DNA from: Chondrosia reniformis | Lineage: Eukaryota > Porifera > Demospongiae > Chondrillida > Chondrillidae | Assembly (NCBI GenBank): GCA_947172415.1 | Contig: OX359189.1 | Coordinates: 1,138,501 to 1,202,500, forward strand | Direction: 5' to 3' | DNA: 64,000 nt | Shown: piece after piece, positions 13,001-22,689 of the stretch | Layout of the letters: every line of letters begins with the position of its first letter | How positions within the stretch are numbered: position 1 is the stretch's first letter | Notes under the pieces: generated by a model | The model's input: only the letters and a program-made list of their open reading frames with translations | What the model was told of the DNA's origin: nothing | The model's database searches: none | Translations under genes and position numbers: made by a program

Positions 13001-13875
13001 GGAAATGGTGAAGAAGGATGAAAGATTGAGGCAGATATGGAGGCAGAATGAGGGCTTCCCCCATTTTATTTCTTGTAACTGGGATGGTTGCACTTATGTG
13101 TATAATTATATGTCCAACTCTTGACCACCTAACTCACTGAGCCTTCCCCTTTTCCTTTAGGAAACTGTATGAGTGAATTCATGGGTCTAATATATGGGAA
13201 ATATGATGCTAAGGTACCACAACATCTGATCACCATACATTACCAGTCACACCTAATCTGATGAAATCAGACCCTAAACTTACGCAATACTTGCTCCAGT
13301 AAGTGTGGAACAAGTATTGAATAAGTTTTGGGTCTGATTTCGTCAGACTAGTCAACACCCGTCCTTCCCTGCCCTTGTTGTAGGAGGAGGGATTCAAGCC
13401 TGGTGGAGCCAGTCTCCACTCCATGATGACACCTCACGGACCTGACATGGAAGGCTTTGAGAAAGCCAGCAATGCTGAACTGAAACCAATGAGACTGGAA
13501 TCTACAATGGTGTGTTCATTTTGAGCGTAGAGGTGGTTATGTATGAAGGATGTTTGCTATTTTGAAATTCACCAATGAATGGTTATGTCCATTATTCAAT
13601 ATTGTTTAAGAAATTTTACAAATAAATTACCTATAGTATATACAAATTAATTTTGAAAGGAAGTATTTTAGGAATTGGTATATACCAGGGTTTAAATTGT
13701 GAGCTTACAGATTTTTCTTCCACTCCCCCCCCCCCCCCCCCAGGCCTTCATGTTCGAGTCCTCCCTCAGTATGGCTGTGACAGAGTGGGGAGAGAAGACG
13801 TGCAACAAGCTGGAACAGACCTACTACAAATGCTGGCAGGACCTGAAGAAACATTTTGACCCTACTAAGCCTTAA
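10075..13875 (+). CDS. HGD: Homogentisate 1,2-dioxygenase
   Basis: Fourteen exons: 10075-10083, 10150-10215, 10415-10503, 10710-10815, 10880-11028, 11250-11284, 11356-11435, 11501-11600, 12077-12201, 12449-12553, 12628-12754, 13161-13213, 13384-13509 and 13744-13875. They encode 433 residues (human 445). The enzyme opens the ring of homogentisate to maleylacetoacetate in tyrosine catabolism and uses Fe(II). Conserved blocks include [42 protein letters not shown] and [13 protein letters not shown]. All three iron ligands are visible: His in PPYYHRN, Glu in CMSEFMGL and His in MMTPHGPD. The start is a 9-bp first exon (MIQ), chosen because its ATG and donor splice in phase onto YLSGFGNE; this tiny exon is the least certain part. 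Intron 11 carries a GGGGA-rich minisatellite, and a run of C precedes the last acceptor. Confidence 0.96.
12770..13015. repeat. G-rich intronic minisatellite
   Basis: Repeated gggagtggtaggggagggga and gagtgatgggtgaa blocks fill most of HGD intron 11. The plus strand carries many G-runs of 3-4 separated by 1-4 bases, a G-quadruplex-compatible pattern. The minus-strand 'ORFs' rich in [10 protein letters not shown] are translations of this array. Confidence 0.9.
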
Positions 13876-14030
13876 TCATACAAGTTGTATTACACTAAAC
13901 ACTTTCTTATAATTTTACATATCAATCGTGTTTGTAATAGTATTCCAGAGGATTCGACGAAATCTTAGAACGAGTCGATTTTGACGTATTTTAGAGGTTA
14001 ATTACTCTCAAAAAATGATCGACGAGACAA

Positions 14031-14085
14031 ATTTTAGAGAATATACGGTAACCATACCTTATGGTTACCGTATATTCTCTAAAAT
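14031..14085. repeat. Perfect 25-bp inverted repeat with 5-nt loop
   Basis: Left arm 14031-14055 (begins attttagagaatatacggta), loop acctt at 14056-14060, right arm 14061-14085 as the exact reverse complement. It ends 6 bp before the PDHA copy 1 start codon at 14092, so it probably lies in that gene's 5' UTR or core promoter. The equivalent position of PDHA copy 2 has no such palindrome. It could be a foldback transposon relic or a regulatory hairpin. Confidence 0.9.
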
Positions 14086-14091
14086 TCGTAA

Positions 14092-16907
14092 ATGGCAACC
14101 GTAAGAGCACTTCAAGGTCTTCGACTGCCGAAGGTAATTGTTAATCATGTTATTAGTTGATTATTGGTAACGGCCACTCCTCTTCCTACCGCTGTAGGGA
14201 ATTCAGTTCTTAGGGAAGCTTAGAAGAGGTTATGCGTCAGAGAGCACTGAATTTCCAGTTAAGGTGCAAACGTTTAGCTATCAGTTAATCAGTTGTTCTG
14301 ACGACCTACCAGCTTTAGGCATAACTCTGCTAAATCCAATTTTATTTTCTCGATGTACTGGTACACAATTATTTGTTTACTTCCTGATGTTTTTATTGTT
14401 TTATTATAGTTAGTGTATGCCTCGTGCATGTGTGTCTCAAGAATGTTGTATATATCAGTAACAGAATATTTTTCACTGTGCTAAATTACTAAATGTGTCT
14501 ATTTCAATGTTTGAGAAAAAATTACTTTTCTTCACTCTCTCTCTCCCTCTCTTCCCGCAGGTGTGCGGACTGCACAGACTAGAGAGTGGACCTCCACTGA
14601 CAGCCACCCTCACGAGGACAGATGCCCTCCATTACCACCGGGAGATGTTTGTGATTAGGGAGATGGAGCGGGAAGGAAAAGACCTTTACCGGCAAAAGAA
14701 AATTAGAGGTTTTTTCCATTCCTTCAATGGCCAGGAGGCGTGCTCTGTTGGCATGGAAGCATCTATTAGAAGGGATGACCCTCTAATTACAGCCTACAGA
14801 TCTCATGGCTGGACCTATACAAGGGGAGTACCAGTGAGGGAAATACTGGCTGAGTTAATGGGTAAGTGCTCTATGTGGCTTTATATGTGAAATTAAATGT
14901 CATATGTATTGACACATTTGAAAGATTTGTTTGTTGGTTCAATGTGTTATGCAAATGAAGAAGTAAATTTAAAGCTTAGAAAGTCAAAAAGAGAATTGTA
15001 AATAAAGTATGTGCAAAGGTTTTGTAATAGATAGACTTTAAATTGATGGCAGTGAAGCAATGAACTGGAATTAGTGAAACACTCCATTTATGATTAAAGT
15101 TGACAACTATGAGCCAGCAGTGGTTTGAGTTTATGGCACTGGCATCTTTACGAGTTTTTTTTAATTCAAACACTATGTCTTGTTTCAGATATGCTAGTCA
15201 CTGTTGCAAACATTGCCATCTCTACTTGTAAGTTTTTTTCAAAGTTTTTGTATAACTTGTATTCCCTTACTTAATATGCTTCTGAAAGTTTTCTTTGTAA
15301 TAATATTGCTAAATTAGAGAAGAACAGAACACAGTTAGCATGTCACTGTACTATTCAAGTAGGGTCAGATTTAAGAAAACTGAACAGACTGTCTGTATAT
15401 ATATTTCCATGCTAACACCATGTCCATCCCATGACTGTTGCAGGTAAGGCTACTGGGTGTTCCAAAGGGAAAGGAGGGTCCATGCATACCTATGGACCCA
15501 ACTTCTACGGAGGCAATGGCATAGTGGGAGCACAAGTACCTCTCGGAGCAGGAATAGCCTTTGCCCTCAAGTACAAGGGACTGGACAATATATGTCTTGC
15601 CATATATGGAGATGGAGCAGCCAATCAAGGACAAGTAAGTATGAAGAGTTATTTAATATGCTTCACCTTCCTGGAGATAGACTTGATGGAATTGAAACTG
15701 TATACATCTATATCAAAAAAAGAAAGTATCTTTGGGGATCTTGGCTGTACCCAAAATTGAAGCATCGTTTCCTCTTTTGATTATTACTGAGACTCCTTGT
15801 AACAGATATTGTTAGGACTCTGGGTCTCCTGTCACTGTGCTGATCCTCCTACCAAGCTCTCTGAGAAAAGAGAGGGCCTCCTCTCCAATCACTTCAGCAG
15901 TCTCCATATATATTTATATGCATGTTGCTGATACTGTGCATGAAGCTATAGCTAGTAACTCATATATACAGTATTTGGGGTTCTTCTCTGTATTGGCAGG
16001 TGTTTGAAGGCTACAATATGGCTGCCCTGTGGAAGCTACCTGTTATATTTGTCTGTGAGAACAACAAATATGGGATGGGCACATCTCCCGAAAGAGCTTC
16101 TGCTAGCACAGACTACTGGACCAGAGGAGACTTCATTCCAGGCCTCAAGGTGGGTGGGTCTGTAGTGTGGAGGAGAGGTAGATATCCATTTGTCTTGCAG
16201 TGCTAATGATCCCTTCCTGTTTGTGTGTAGGTGGATGGGATGGATGTAGTAACTATCAGAGAGGCTACAAAGTGGGCAGCTGATTACTGCAGATCTGGCA
16301 AGGTACCTGAGTATAGAGGCAACCATTCGGAAACTCATTTCTGCATTGTGATCCATTGGTTTATGACGTTTTCTGCATAATGATCTCTAATGATATTAAT
16401 ATGTAGGGTCCACTTGTAATGGAGTTGGACACTTACAGATACGAAGGTCATAGCATGAGCGACCCAGGAATGAGGTACAGTCACACTCTAACACTCTAAC
16501 AGTCCTTAGCATCATCTCTCATGACAATATGCATGTTCACTTCTATAGTTATCGCTCAAGAGAAGAAATTAAGAAAGTTAGGAAAGAGAGAGATCCGATT
16601 AATACATTTAAGGAAAAAATCATTGCTGCAGGACTTGTTACAAAGGAAGAGTTACAGGTATATACTATCAGTGTATGAGGGGAGTTCCTTAATGTTCAAT
16701 TGCAACCTCTCACAGGCAGCAGAGAGTGAAGTAGGTAAAGAGATTGAGGAGGCTATTAAGTTTGCGGAGAACAGCCCGGTACCAGATAAAAAGGAGCTGT
16801 ACACGACTATCTACTGTGACTCTGACGGGCTGCCGGTCCGAGGCTGTGATCCCTTCACCTGGGGAGTGCACCGACCCAGGGCAGCTCAAGCTGGTGGAAC
16901 ATCTTAG
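14092..16907 (+). CDS. PDHA1: Pyruvate dehydrogenase E1 alpha subunit, tandem copy 1
   Basis: Nine exons: 14092-14133, 14198-14263, 14561-14861, 15444-15634, 16000-16149, 16231-16302, 16407-16474, 16549-16657 and 16716-16907, giving 396 residues (human 390). It encodes the thiamine-pyrophosphate subunit of the mitochondrial pyruvate dehydrogenase complex. The N-terminus [14 protein letters not shown]...RRGYAS is basic and lacks acids, as expected for a mitochondrial presequence. TPP-binding segments are present: AYR, GAQVPLG, the GDGAANQG motif and [10 protein letters not shown]. The last contains the serine corresponding to the main PDK phosphorylation site. Compared with copy 2 it has HSFNGQEA for [13 protein letters not shown] for YRAHG and TSPERAS for TSAERAS. 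At these three positions copy 2 is nearer the family consensus, so copy 1 looks relaxed or specialised. No frameshift or stop interrupts it. Confidence 0.95.
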
Positions 16908-18038
16908 GTAGCAAGGACACACGTGTGTGCTGATAGAAGTGTAGTCATGTAACTTGTACATTGTGTAACGGTGAATAGCCACAGAAGATGTATGCTATTA
17001 TAAAAGAGATGCGGATATTAAGTATACTTTGGTTCATTGTGATAAATTTGAAGTGTGCACATCTAACAGCGCTGGAAAGCATAGTACAAGTGAAAGGAGC
17101 CGCTTATTAGCTACTTATACTTATCACTTTTCCACCTCTGCATTTAAACAGCACATTCTCCTATTACTACAATTAGCCTAATATAATTCCATTTCCTCCA
17201 CACCTGGAGGCATGACAAAATTTTTCACCTTCTCTTTGCCAAAGCTTCCAACCCCAATGGCACCATATACTGTGATCTAGAAGGTCTCAGAGCAAGTAAT
17301 AACCCAACATCAACCATCCCCCAAGTCTCCTCTCCACAGCTGCCAGACCCGACCTCACACTCTTCTATGAAGACAAAGTTTACCTAGTGGAATTAACAGT
17401 TCCATGGAACTCAACAGAGAACCTTGCTGGGGAGCTGGGGGCCCCATCATAAAGAAACTAAACTAACCTACCAAGCTATGATGACAGATCTCCTACAAAC
17501 TGCGAGTTATTCCCTTCTCTGACAACAATTGAAATTGGAAGCTTAGGCCACCACAATCCTAACACTATCCATTGCTCCCAGCTCTACTACGAGGAATACA
17601 TTATTGAAAATTGCAAAATCAGAGCTCCAAAACTATTCATGACCCATAAAACACCAACCTGCAGCTGGTGTCAAAAACTGAACATGATTACATGTACTTA
17701 TTGTCCAGTCTCCCATTCTGTACTCACAACCTATAACTTTCCCCTATTCATTCCTTATGACTTGTATACAACTGCCTTGCCAGGCCTAGGTACATGTTAT
17801 TCTTTTTTCACTCTTTAAAAAAAGCCCTGTGTCCTAGACTGATGATTTTTGTATCACTCATACCAATAATAAAGTGTTTCCCCCCTGTGAATAAGAGAAG
17901 GGTTTGTAGCCGGGCATAGCCCTACAACTGCATGTAACATGGAGCAAAATACGGATGCATAAGGCCAATTGGCTGCATGAGGAATTAAAACGTACATTCT
18001 ATTAATTTTTAATTTTGCACTTAATTGGATCATGCAAA
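16908..18038. other. Spacer between PDHA copies: shared 3' UTR plus inserted sequence
   Basis: The first ~250 bp (16908 to about 17170) are almost identical to the region after copy 2 (20319 to about 20580), so the duplicated unit included the 3' flank. After that the two diverge: here comes a mobile-element remnant (separate entry), then about 150 bp of unassigned DNA up to copy 2. Confidence 0.75.
17194..17720 (+). pseudogene. Decayed LINE ORF2 C-terminal region
   Basis: Conceptual translation in shifting frames gives LHTWRHDKIFHLLF then TIYCDLEGLRASNN, and after a frameshift RPDLTLFYEDKVYLVELTVP followed by TTIEIGSLGHHN. The pattern WRHD...DLEG...RPDL...VYLVELTVPW...IEVGSRG is the conserved segment found downstream of reverse transcriptase in many invertebrate LINE-type elements. 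There are several stops and frameshifts and no reverse transcriptase domain, so it is a dead 3' fragment. It is absent after PDHA copy 2, so it inserted in this copy after the duplication, or was lost from the other. Confidence 0.7.
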
Positions 18039-20318
18039 ATGGCTACCGTAAGAGTACTTCAAGGACTTCGACTGCCGAAGGTAATTGTTAATCAAATATT
18101 AGACTTTTGGTTAAAAAATCCTTTTCTCTTTCCTATCGCTGCAGGGAATTCAGTTCTTAAGGAGATGTTTCGCGTCAGAGAGCACTGAACTTCCAGTTTC
18201 GGTGATTGAAAACGTTTACCAGTTTTACCCGTTGTATTGACGTTAGACGACCTGCTAATAAATTAGGGGTTAACTCGGCTAATTCCTATTTCACAATGTA
18301 TTGGTACACAATTATTTGTTTACTTCCTGATGGATGGGCAAGTTTTTTTAGTCGTATAATAATTATGCCCCGTGTGTATATTTAAGAGTTGTATCTGTAT
18401 AAATTACTAAATGTGTCTATTTCAATGTTTGAGAATTTTTTTACTTCACTATCTCTCTCTCCCTCTCTTCCCGCAGGAGTGCAGACTGCACAGACTAGAG
18501 AGTGGACCTCCACTTACAGCCACTCTCACGAGGACAGATGCCCTCCATTACCACCGGGAGATGTTTGTGATTAGGGAGATGGAGCGGGAAGGAAAAGACC
18601 TTTACCGGCAAAAGAAAATTAGAGGCTTTTTCCATGCCAGTATTGGTCAGGAGGCATGCTCTGTTGGCATGGAAGCATCTATTAGAAGGGATGACCCTCT
18701 AATTACAGCTTACAGAGCTCATGGCTGGACCTATACAAGAGGAGTACCAGTGAGGGAAATACTGGCTGAGTTAATGGGTAAGTGCCCTACATGGCTTTAT
18801 ATGTAAAATTGGATGTCATATATATTGACTGTATGTTTCCATGGTAACACCATGTCTATCCCATGACTGTTGCAGGTAAGGCTACTGGGTGTTCCAAGGG
18901 GAAAGGAGGGTCCATGCACACCTACGGACCCAACTTCTACGGAGGCAATGGCATAGTGGGAGCACAAGTACCTCTCGGGGCAGGAATAGCCTTTGCTCTC
19001 AAGTACAAGGGACTGGACAATATATGTGTTGCCTTATATGGAGATGGAGCAGCTAATCAAGGACAAGTGAGTATTAAGACAAAGGGAGTTAATTGCACTA
19101 AGCCTGTGCAAAGGCTAAAATGATCAGAAATAATCACTGGATCACTGGTTGCCAACTTAATAGGACTTCGGTCTCCCAGCCAAGATCAGACTTCGGTCAC
19201 TTGGCTGGTATGGCGTAATACGTTCCAGTGATTATTTCTGATCATTTGAGTATTAAGAGTTATTTAATATGCTTCACCTTCCTGGAGATAGACTTGAAAG
19301 AATTCAAGAGAAATAAATATGATACTCTGCATGAAGCTATAGCTGGTAACTCATATATACAGTATTTGGGGTTCTTCTCTGTATAGGTGTTTGAAGGCTA
19401 CAATATGGCTGCCCTGTGGAAGCTACCTGTTATATTTGTCTGTGAGAACAACAACTATGGGATGGGCACGTCTGCTGAAAGAGCTTCTGCTAGCACAGAC
19501 TACTGGACCAGAGGAGACTTCATTCCAGGCCTCAAGGTTGGTGGGTCTGTAGTGTGAGGAGAGGTAGATATCCATTTGTCTTGCAGTGCTAATGATCCCT
19601 TCCTGTTTGTGTGTAGGTGGATGGGATGGATGTAGTGACTGTCAGAGAAGCTACAAAGTGGGCAGCTGATTACTGCAGATCTGGCAATGTATGTGACGCG
19701 TAGGCCTGAATGAAACCCTGATGAGTATAGACAACCATTTGGAAACTCATTTCTAAGTTGTGATCCATTGGTCTGTGATTTTTTCTGCATAATGATCTCT
19801 AATGATATTCATATGTAGGGTCCACTTGTGATGGAGTTGGACACTTACAGATACGAAGGTCATAGCATGAGCGACCCAGGAGTGAGGTACGGTCATACAC
19901 TAACACTCTAACAGTCCCTTATCTCATGACAATATACATGTTCACTTCTATAGTTATCGCTCAAGAGAAGAAATTAAGGAAGTTAAGAAAGAGAGAGATC
20001 CGATTGATACATTTAAGGAAAAGATTATTGCTGCAGGACTTGTTACAAAGGAAGAGTTAAAGGTATATACTATCAGTGTATGAGGGGAGTTCCTTAATTA
20101 CAGTGTTTAATTGCAACCTTTCACAGGCAGCAGAGAGTGAAGTAGGTAAAGAAATTGAAGAGGCTATTAAGTTTGCGGAGAACAGCCCGGTACCAGATGA
20201 AAAGGAGCTGTACACGACTATCTACTGTGACTCTGACGGGCTGCCGGTCCGAGGCTGTGATCCCTTCACCTGGGGAGTGCACAGACCCAGGGCAGCTCAA
20301 GCTGGTGGAACATCTTAG
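18039..20318 (+). CDS. PDHA1: Pyruvate dehydrogenase E1 alpha subunit, tandem copy 2
   Basis: Nine exons with the same phases as copy 1: 18039-18080, 18145-18201, 18477-18777, 18876-19066, 19387-19536, 19617-19688, 19819-19886, 19954-20062 and 20127-20318, giving 393 residues. Exons 3-9 match copy 1 in length exactly; exon 2 is 9 bp shorter. It keeps the consensus-like [27 protein letters not shown] and [10 protein letters not shown], plus a basic presequence ([14 protein letters not shown]...RRCFASE). Introns are also alignable with copy 1, for example the pyrimidine tract before exon 3, implying a recent tandem duplication or ongoing gene conversion. Intron 3 is much shorter than in copy 1, and intron 4 contains a MITE. 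Which copy is the major gene cannot be told from sequence. Confidence 0.95.
19118..19247. mobile_element. MITE-like element with 24-bp terminal inverted repeats
   Basis: Left end aaatgatcagaaataatcac (19118 on) and right end gtgattatttctgatcattt (to 19247) form perfect 24-bp inverted repeats around ~80 bp. The interior has the words 'taataggacttcggtc' and 'cttcggtcacttggctggt'. It sits in intron 4 of PDHA copy 2 and is missing from copy 1, so it moved after the duplication. There is no coding capacity. Related interior sequence recurs near 55235-55285. Confidence 0.8.
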
Positions 20319-20709
20319 GTAGCAAGGACACACGTGTGTGCTGATATAGAAGTGTAGTCATGTAACTTGTACTTTGTGTAACGGTGAATAGCCACAGAAG
20401 ATGTATGCTATTATAAAAGAGATGCGGATATTAAGTATACTTTGGTTCATTGTGATAAATTTGAAGTGTGCACATCTAACAGCGTTGGAGAGCATAGTAC
20501 AAGTGAAAGGAGCCGCTTATTAGCTACTAATACTTATCACTTTTCCACCTCTGCATTTAAACAGCACATTCTCCTGTTAACTACAATTAACTTATCACAC
20601 AATAGAATTCCAATTCCTCATGATAAGACTATTATTAAAAGTAAACTAATATTATTATCTTTACAGAAATAATATTAACAACACTGGTTGTTAGGTTAAA
20701 AACAAAACT
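20319..20709. other. 3' flank of PDHA copy 2
   Basis: Nearly identical to the 3' flank of copy 1 up to about 20580, then unique AT-rich DNA to the convergent ORF. The ORF at 20442-20672 lies in this duplicated UTR and shows no domain. Confidence 0.6.
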
Positions 20710-21183
20710 CTACATCTGATTGGGTGTTCCGGTAAAGTCAAGTTTCTTTTTCTTGGCTTGAGGGGATAGTTTGGAGAATGTTTCGCTACATAGCTTCCCC
20801 ATCCGGTCTGTCGTATCCATATCATTGCAATGCTCTCCTTCATTTCGGCAGCCGAGCATAGAATTTCCTTCTACATTGTTTGTGTCGTCAAGCATATGAA
20901 CATTAGCTCCTCTCTTTCTAGATTGTACGCTAACTTGCTCCGTTTGGGTTTCTATTGTATGACATGACAAACCGTTTAAAGACACCTTGTTATCATGTAT
21001 TTCTTGAGCTCGCAAGCTCAAGGCGCCAAGCTTATTCTGGTCACTACAATCACCATTATATATTTGGCCTTCTTTGCTACGGTTAACTACTCCTGTGCGA
21101 AACATTCCCACTGTTAATAAGTACTCAGCTTCGTAGCAAGCTACTAGGTTCTTTTCGTATACTAGCAACTCTGAAAAGTCCAT
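20710..21183 (-). CDS. Unrecognised single-exon ORF, 157 aa
   Basis: From the ATG at 21183 the frame runs 157 codons without introns: MDFSELLVYEKNLVACYEAE..., a Cys/Asn/Glu-rich middle, and a basic C-terminal KLSPQAKKKKLDFTG that could be a nuclear localisation signal. The frame is open upstream of the ATG to about 21234 using non-ATG codons, so a short upstream exon cannot be excluded. It lies 145 bp downstream of the CCDC28-like stop on the same strand and converges on PDHA copy 2. I recognise no family. The non-repetitive composition and ATG context make it a plausible gene or last exon rather than chance. Confidence 0.5.
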   Translation of the reverse strand: MDFSELLVYEKNLVACYEAEYLLTVGMFRTGVVNRSKEGQIYNGDCSDQNKLGALSLRAQEIHDNKVSLNGLSCHTIETQTEQVSVQSRKRGANVHMLDDTNNVEGNSMLGCRNEGEHCNDMDTTDRMGKLCSETFSKLSPQAKKKKLDFTGTPNQM

Positions 21184-21327
21184 CTGCCGCAATGCTACGT
21201 TAGCTTTGCCGATGATGATAAAGTGTAACCACAAGTGTTTATATCATTTAAATCAACATGAATCTACACAATTACAATTTGTTCTGTTTATATAAAATCT
21301 GTGCATTTAATATACATTAGAGTTACA

Positions 21328-22635
21328 CTATACTTCTGTAGTTTGCATTTTTAAGAGTGAAGGAGTTAGTGACACGCTTCTGTTCTTAGGTATCCGTGGT
21401 GAGGGTGGTTCAATCTCTATACATACATGGTCGTCCGTCTCTTCAATGTAGGAGACGTCACTTTCATCTCCTGTGTACACTTCTGGTTGTACTAGTTTTG
21501 AACTTGTTCTTTTTGTAGGCGTTGATCCATCTTTGAGAATTGGATCTGACTGCCCATGAAGTTTCTCAGTCAGTTTAGGAAAGTAAAAGCTAGAAGTGTC
21601 GAGATCCTGACTATGCATTACACATCAGTTAAGGTCCGATCATCAGGACACAATGAATACCATTAAAATCATTCTCTTGCTTGTATTACGGTATATAAGG
21701 TACATTCTGTATTGAGGTATTGTGATTTACAACACAAAGGATTCTTTTAATTATACAGGGTCTAACTCATTCATACTAGAAATACATATACTTGCCAGTC
21801 AATACAGAGCTCCAGCAGTTATCATGTCCCAAACATATGTCTGGAATTCTAACCTCATAAAAATAGTCTTTGTTTTTTTACAAAATTTAAAAGTGTATTA
21901 AATCTTGTACCATAACATATATGGCATTCATATTTTTATACAGCATCAAAACAAATACTGGTATACAATATGTAGCACAAGGATACATTGCTCTTGTGAG
22001 GTGTCTCAGCTGAAAATGGAAGAGATAGGAGAGATTAATTACAATACATGAAAGGCACAATATACTTCTAAAGGTCAGACTGTAGTCACCAGTATTATAT
22101 ATACGTACCTCTGACGTTATCTCAGCAAGGCCTGTTCCCAGTTTCCCATCTTTAGCTGAATCATTTTGGGAGATATTCTCCAAGAGTTGACTATCAACTT
22201 CCAGATGCTTCTCCGTGACTCTTTCTTGCATCTTTCGAATCTCTTGCATCTTTTTAATGACATCAGGACTTCCTAATATGAAGTACAGTGTAAGAGTGAA
22301 TGTGAAAAACACTTTGTTTACCACATGCGAATGAGAATATTTATATTATTATTAGCAGTTTAGCAAGGAATTTACAGCACATTACCAAATGCATGGAGTC
22401 TTCCTTTCTCAAAATCTGCTAATAGTTGTGTCAATTTTCTTTCAGTTTCGTGTACAGAAGATATTGAAGTCATAGAGAGATGTCTGGGTACAGCAGTTTT
22501 GAGACTTCGCTGAGAGCCCGACTTATCTTTCCCTGTGAAGCGTTTAGAAGTCGGACTGTACCTCTCTTCGTTGTGAGAGGTGCTCGAATGCTTGTTATAT
22601 CGAACTTCAAGCTGAGGAGTTGTGCAAGTAGCCAT
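21328..22635 (-). CDS. CCDC28: CCDC28-like coiled-coil protein
   Basis: Three exons, 5' to 3': 22635-22386, 22272-22109 and 21606-21328, giving 230 residues. The start MATCTTPQLEVRYN is followed by a Ser/Thr-rich N-terminus. The core ETERKLTQLLADFEKGRLHA FG, then SPDVIKKMQEIRKMQERVTE and FYFPKLTEKLHG, matches the conserved CCDC28A/B segment (human [20 protein letters not shown]). CCDC28B is linked in vertebrates to cilium length and the BBSome; that role is inferred by homology only. The exon 2 to exon 3 junction was chosen because it joins SE to DLDTSSFY in phase; the acceptor near 22020 would give a less family-like sequence. The C-terminus after LTEKLHG is longer than in vertebrates. The gene is divergent from RPL24 with a 54-bp gap between start codons. 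Confidence 0.82.
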
Positions 22636-22689
22636 TTTCTTACTTATTAACGCTCGGGGCGTTTAGGCAATCAGCCATATTGGATAAAC
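22636..22689. promoter_or_regulatory. 54-bp divergent spacer CCDC28 / RPL24
   Basis: The two start codons are separated by only 54 bp, which must hold both 5' UTRs and at least part of both core promoters. The transcription start for RPL24 may therefore lie inside the CCDC28 transcript region. A pyrimidine-rich ttttcttac at the left end could be a TOP-like start for RPL24, but this is speculative. Confidence 0.45.

Noticed and set aside
12734..13093. Minus-strand Pro/Ser/Leu-rich ORFs
   Set aside because: Translation of the G-rich array in HGD intron 11; no gene-like composition outside the array.
21887..22020. Extra CCDC28 exon starting LRHLTRAMYPCA
   Set aside because: A possible acceptor exists, but joining exon 2 directly to 21606 keeps phase and gives the family-like continuation, while this stretch looks like translated intron.
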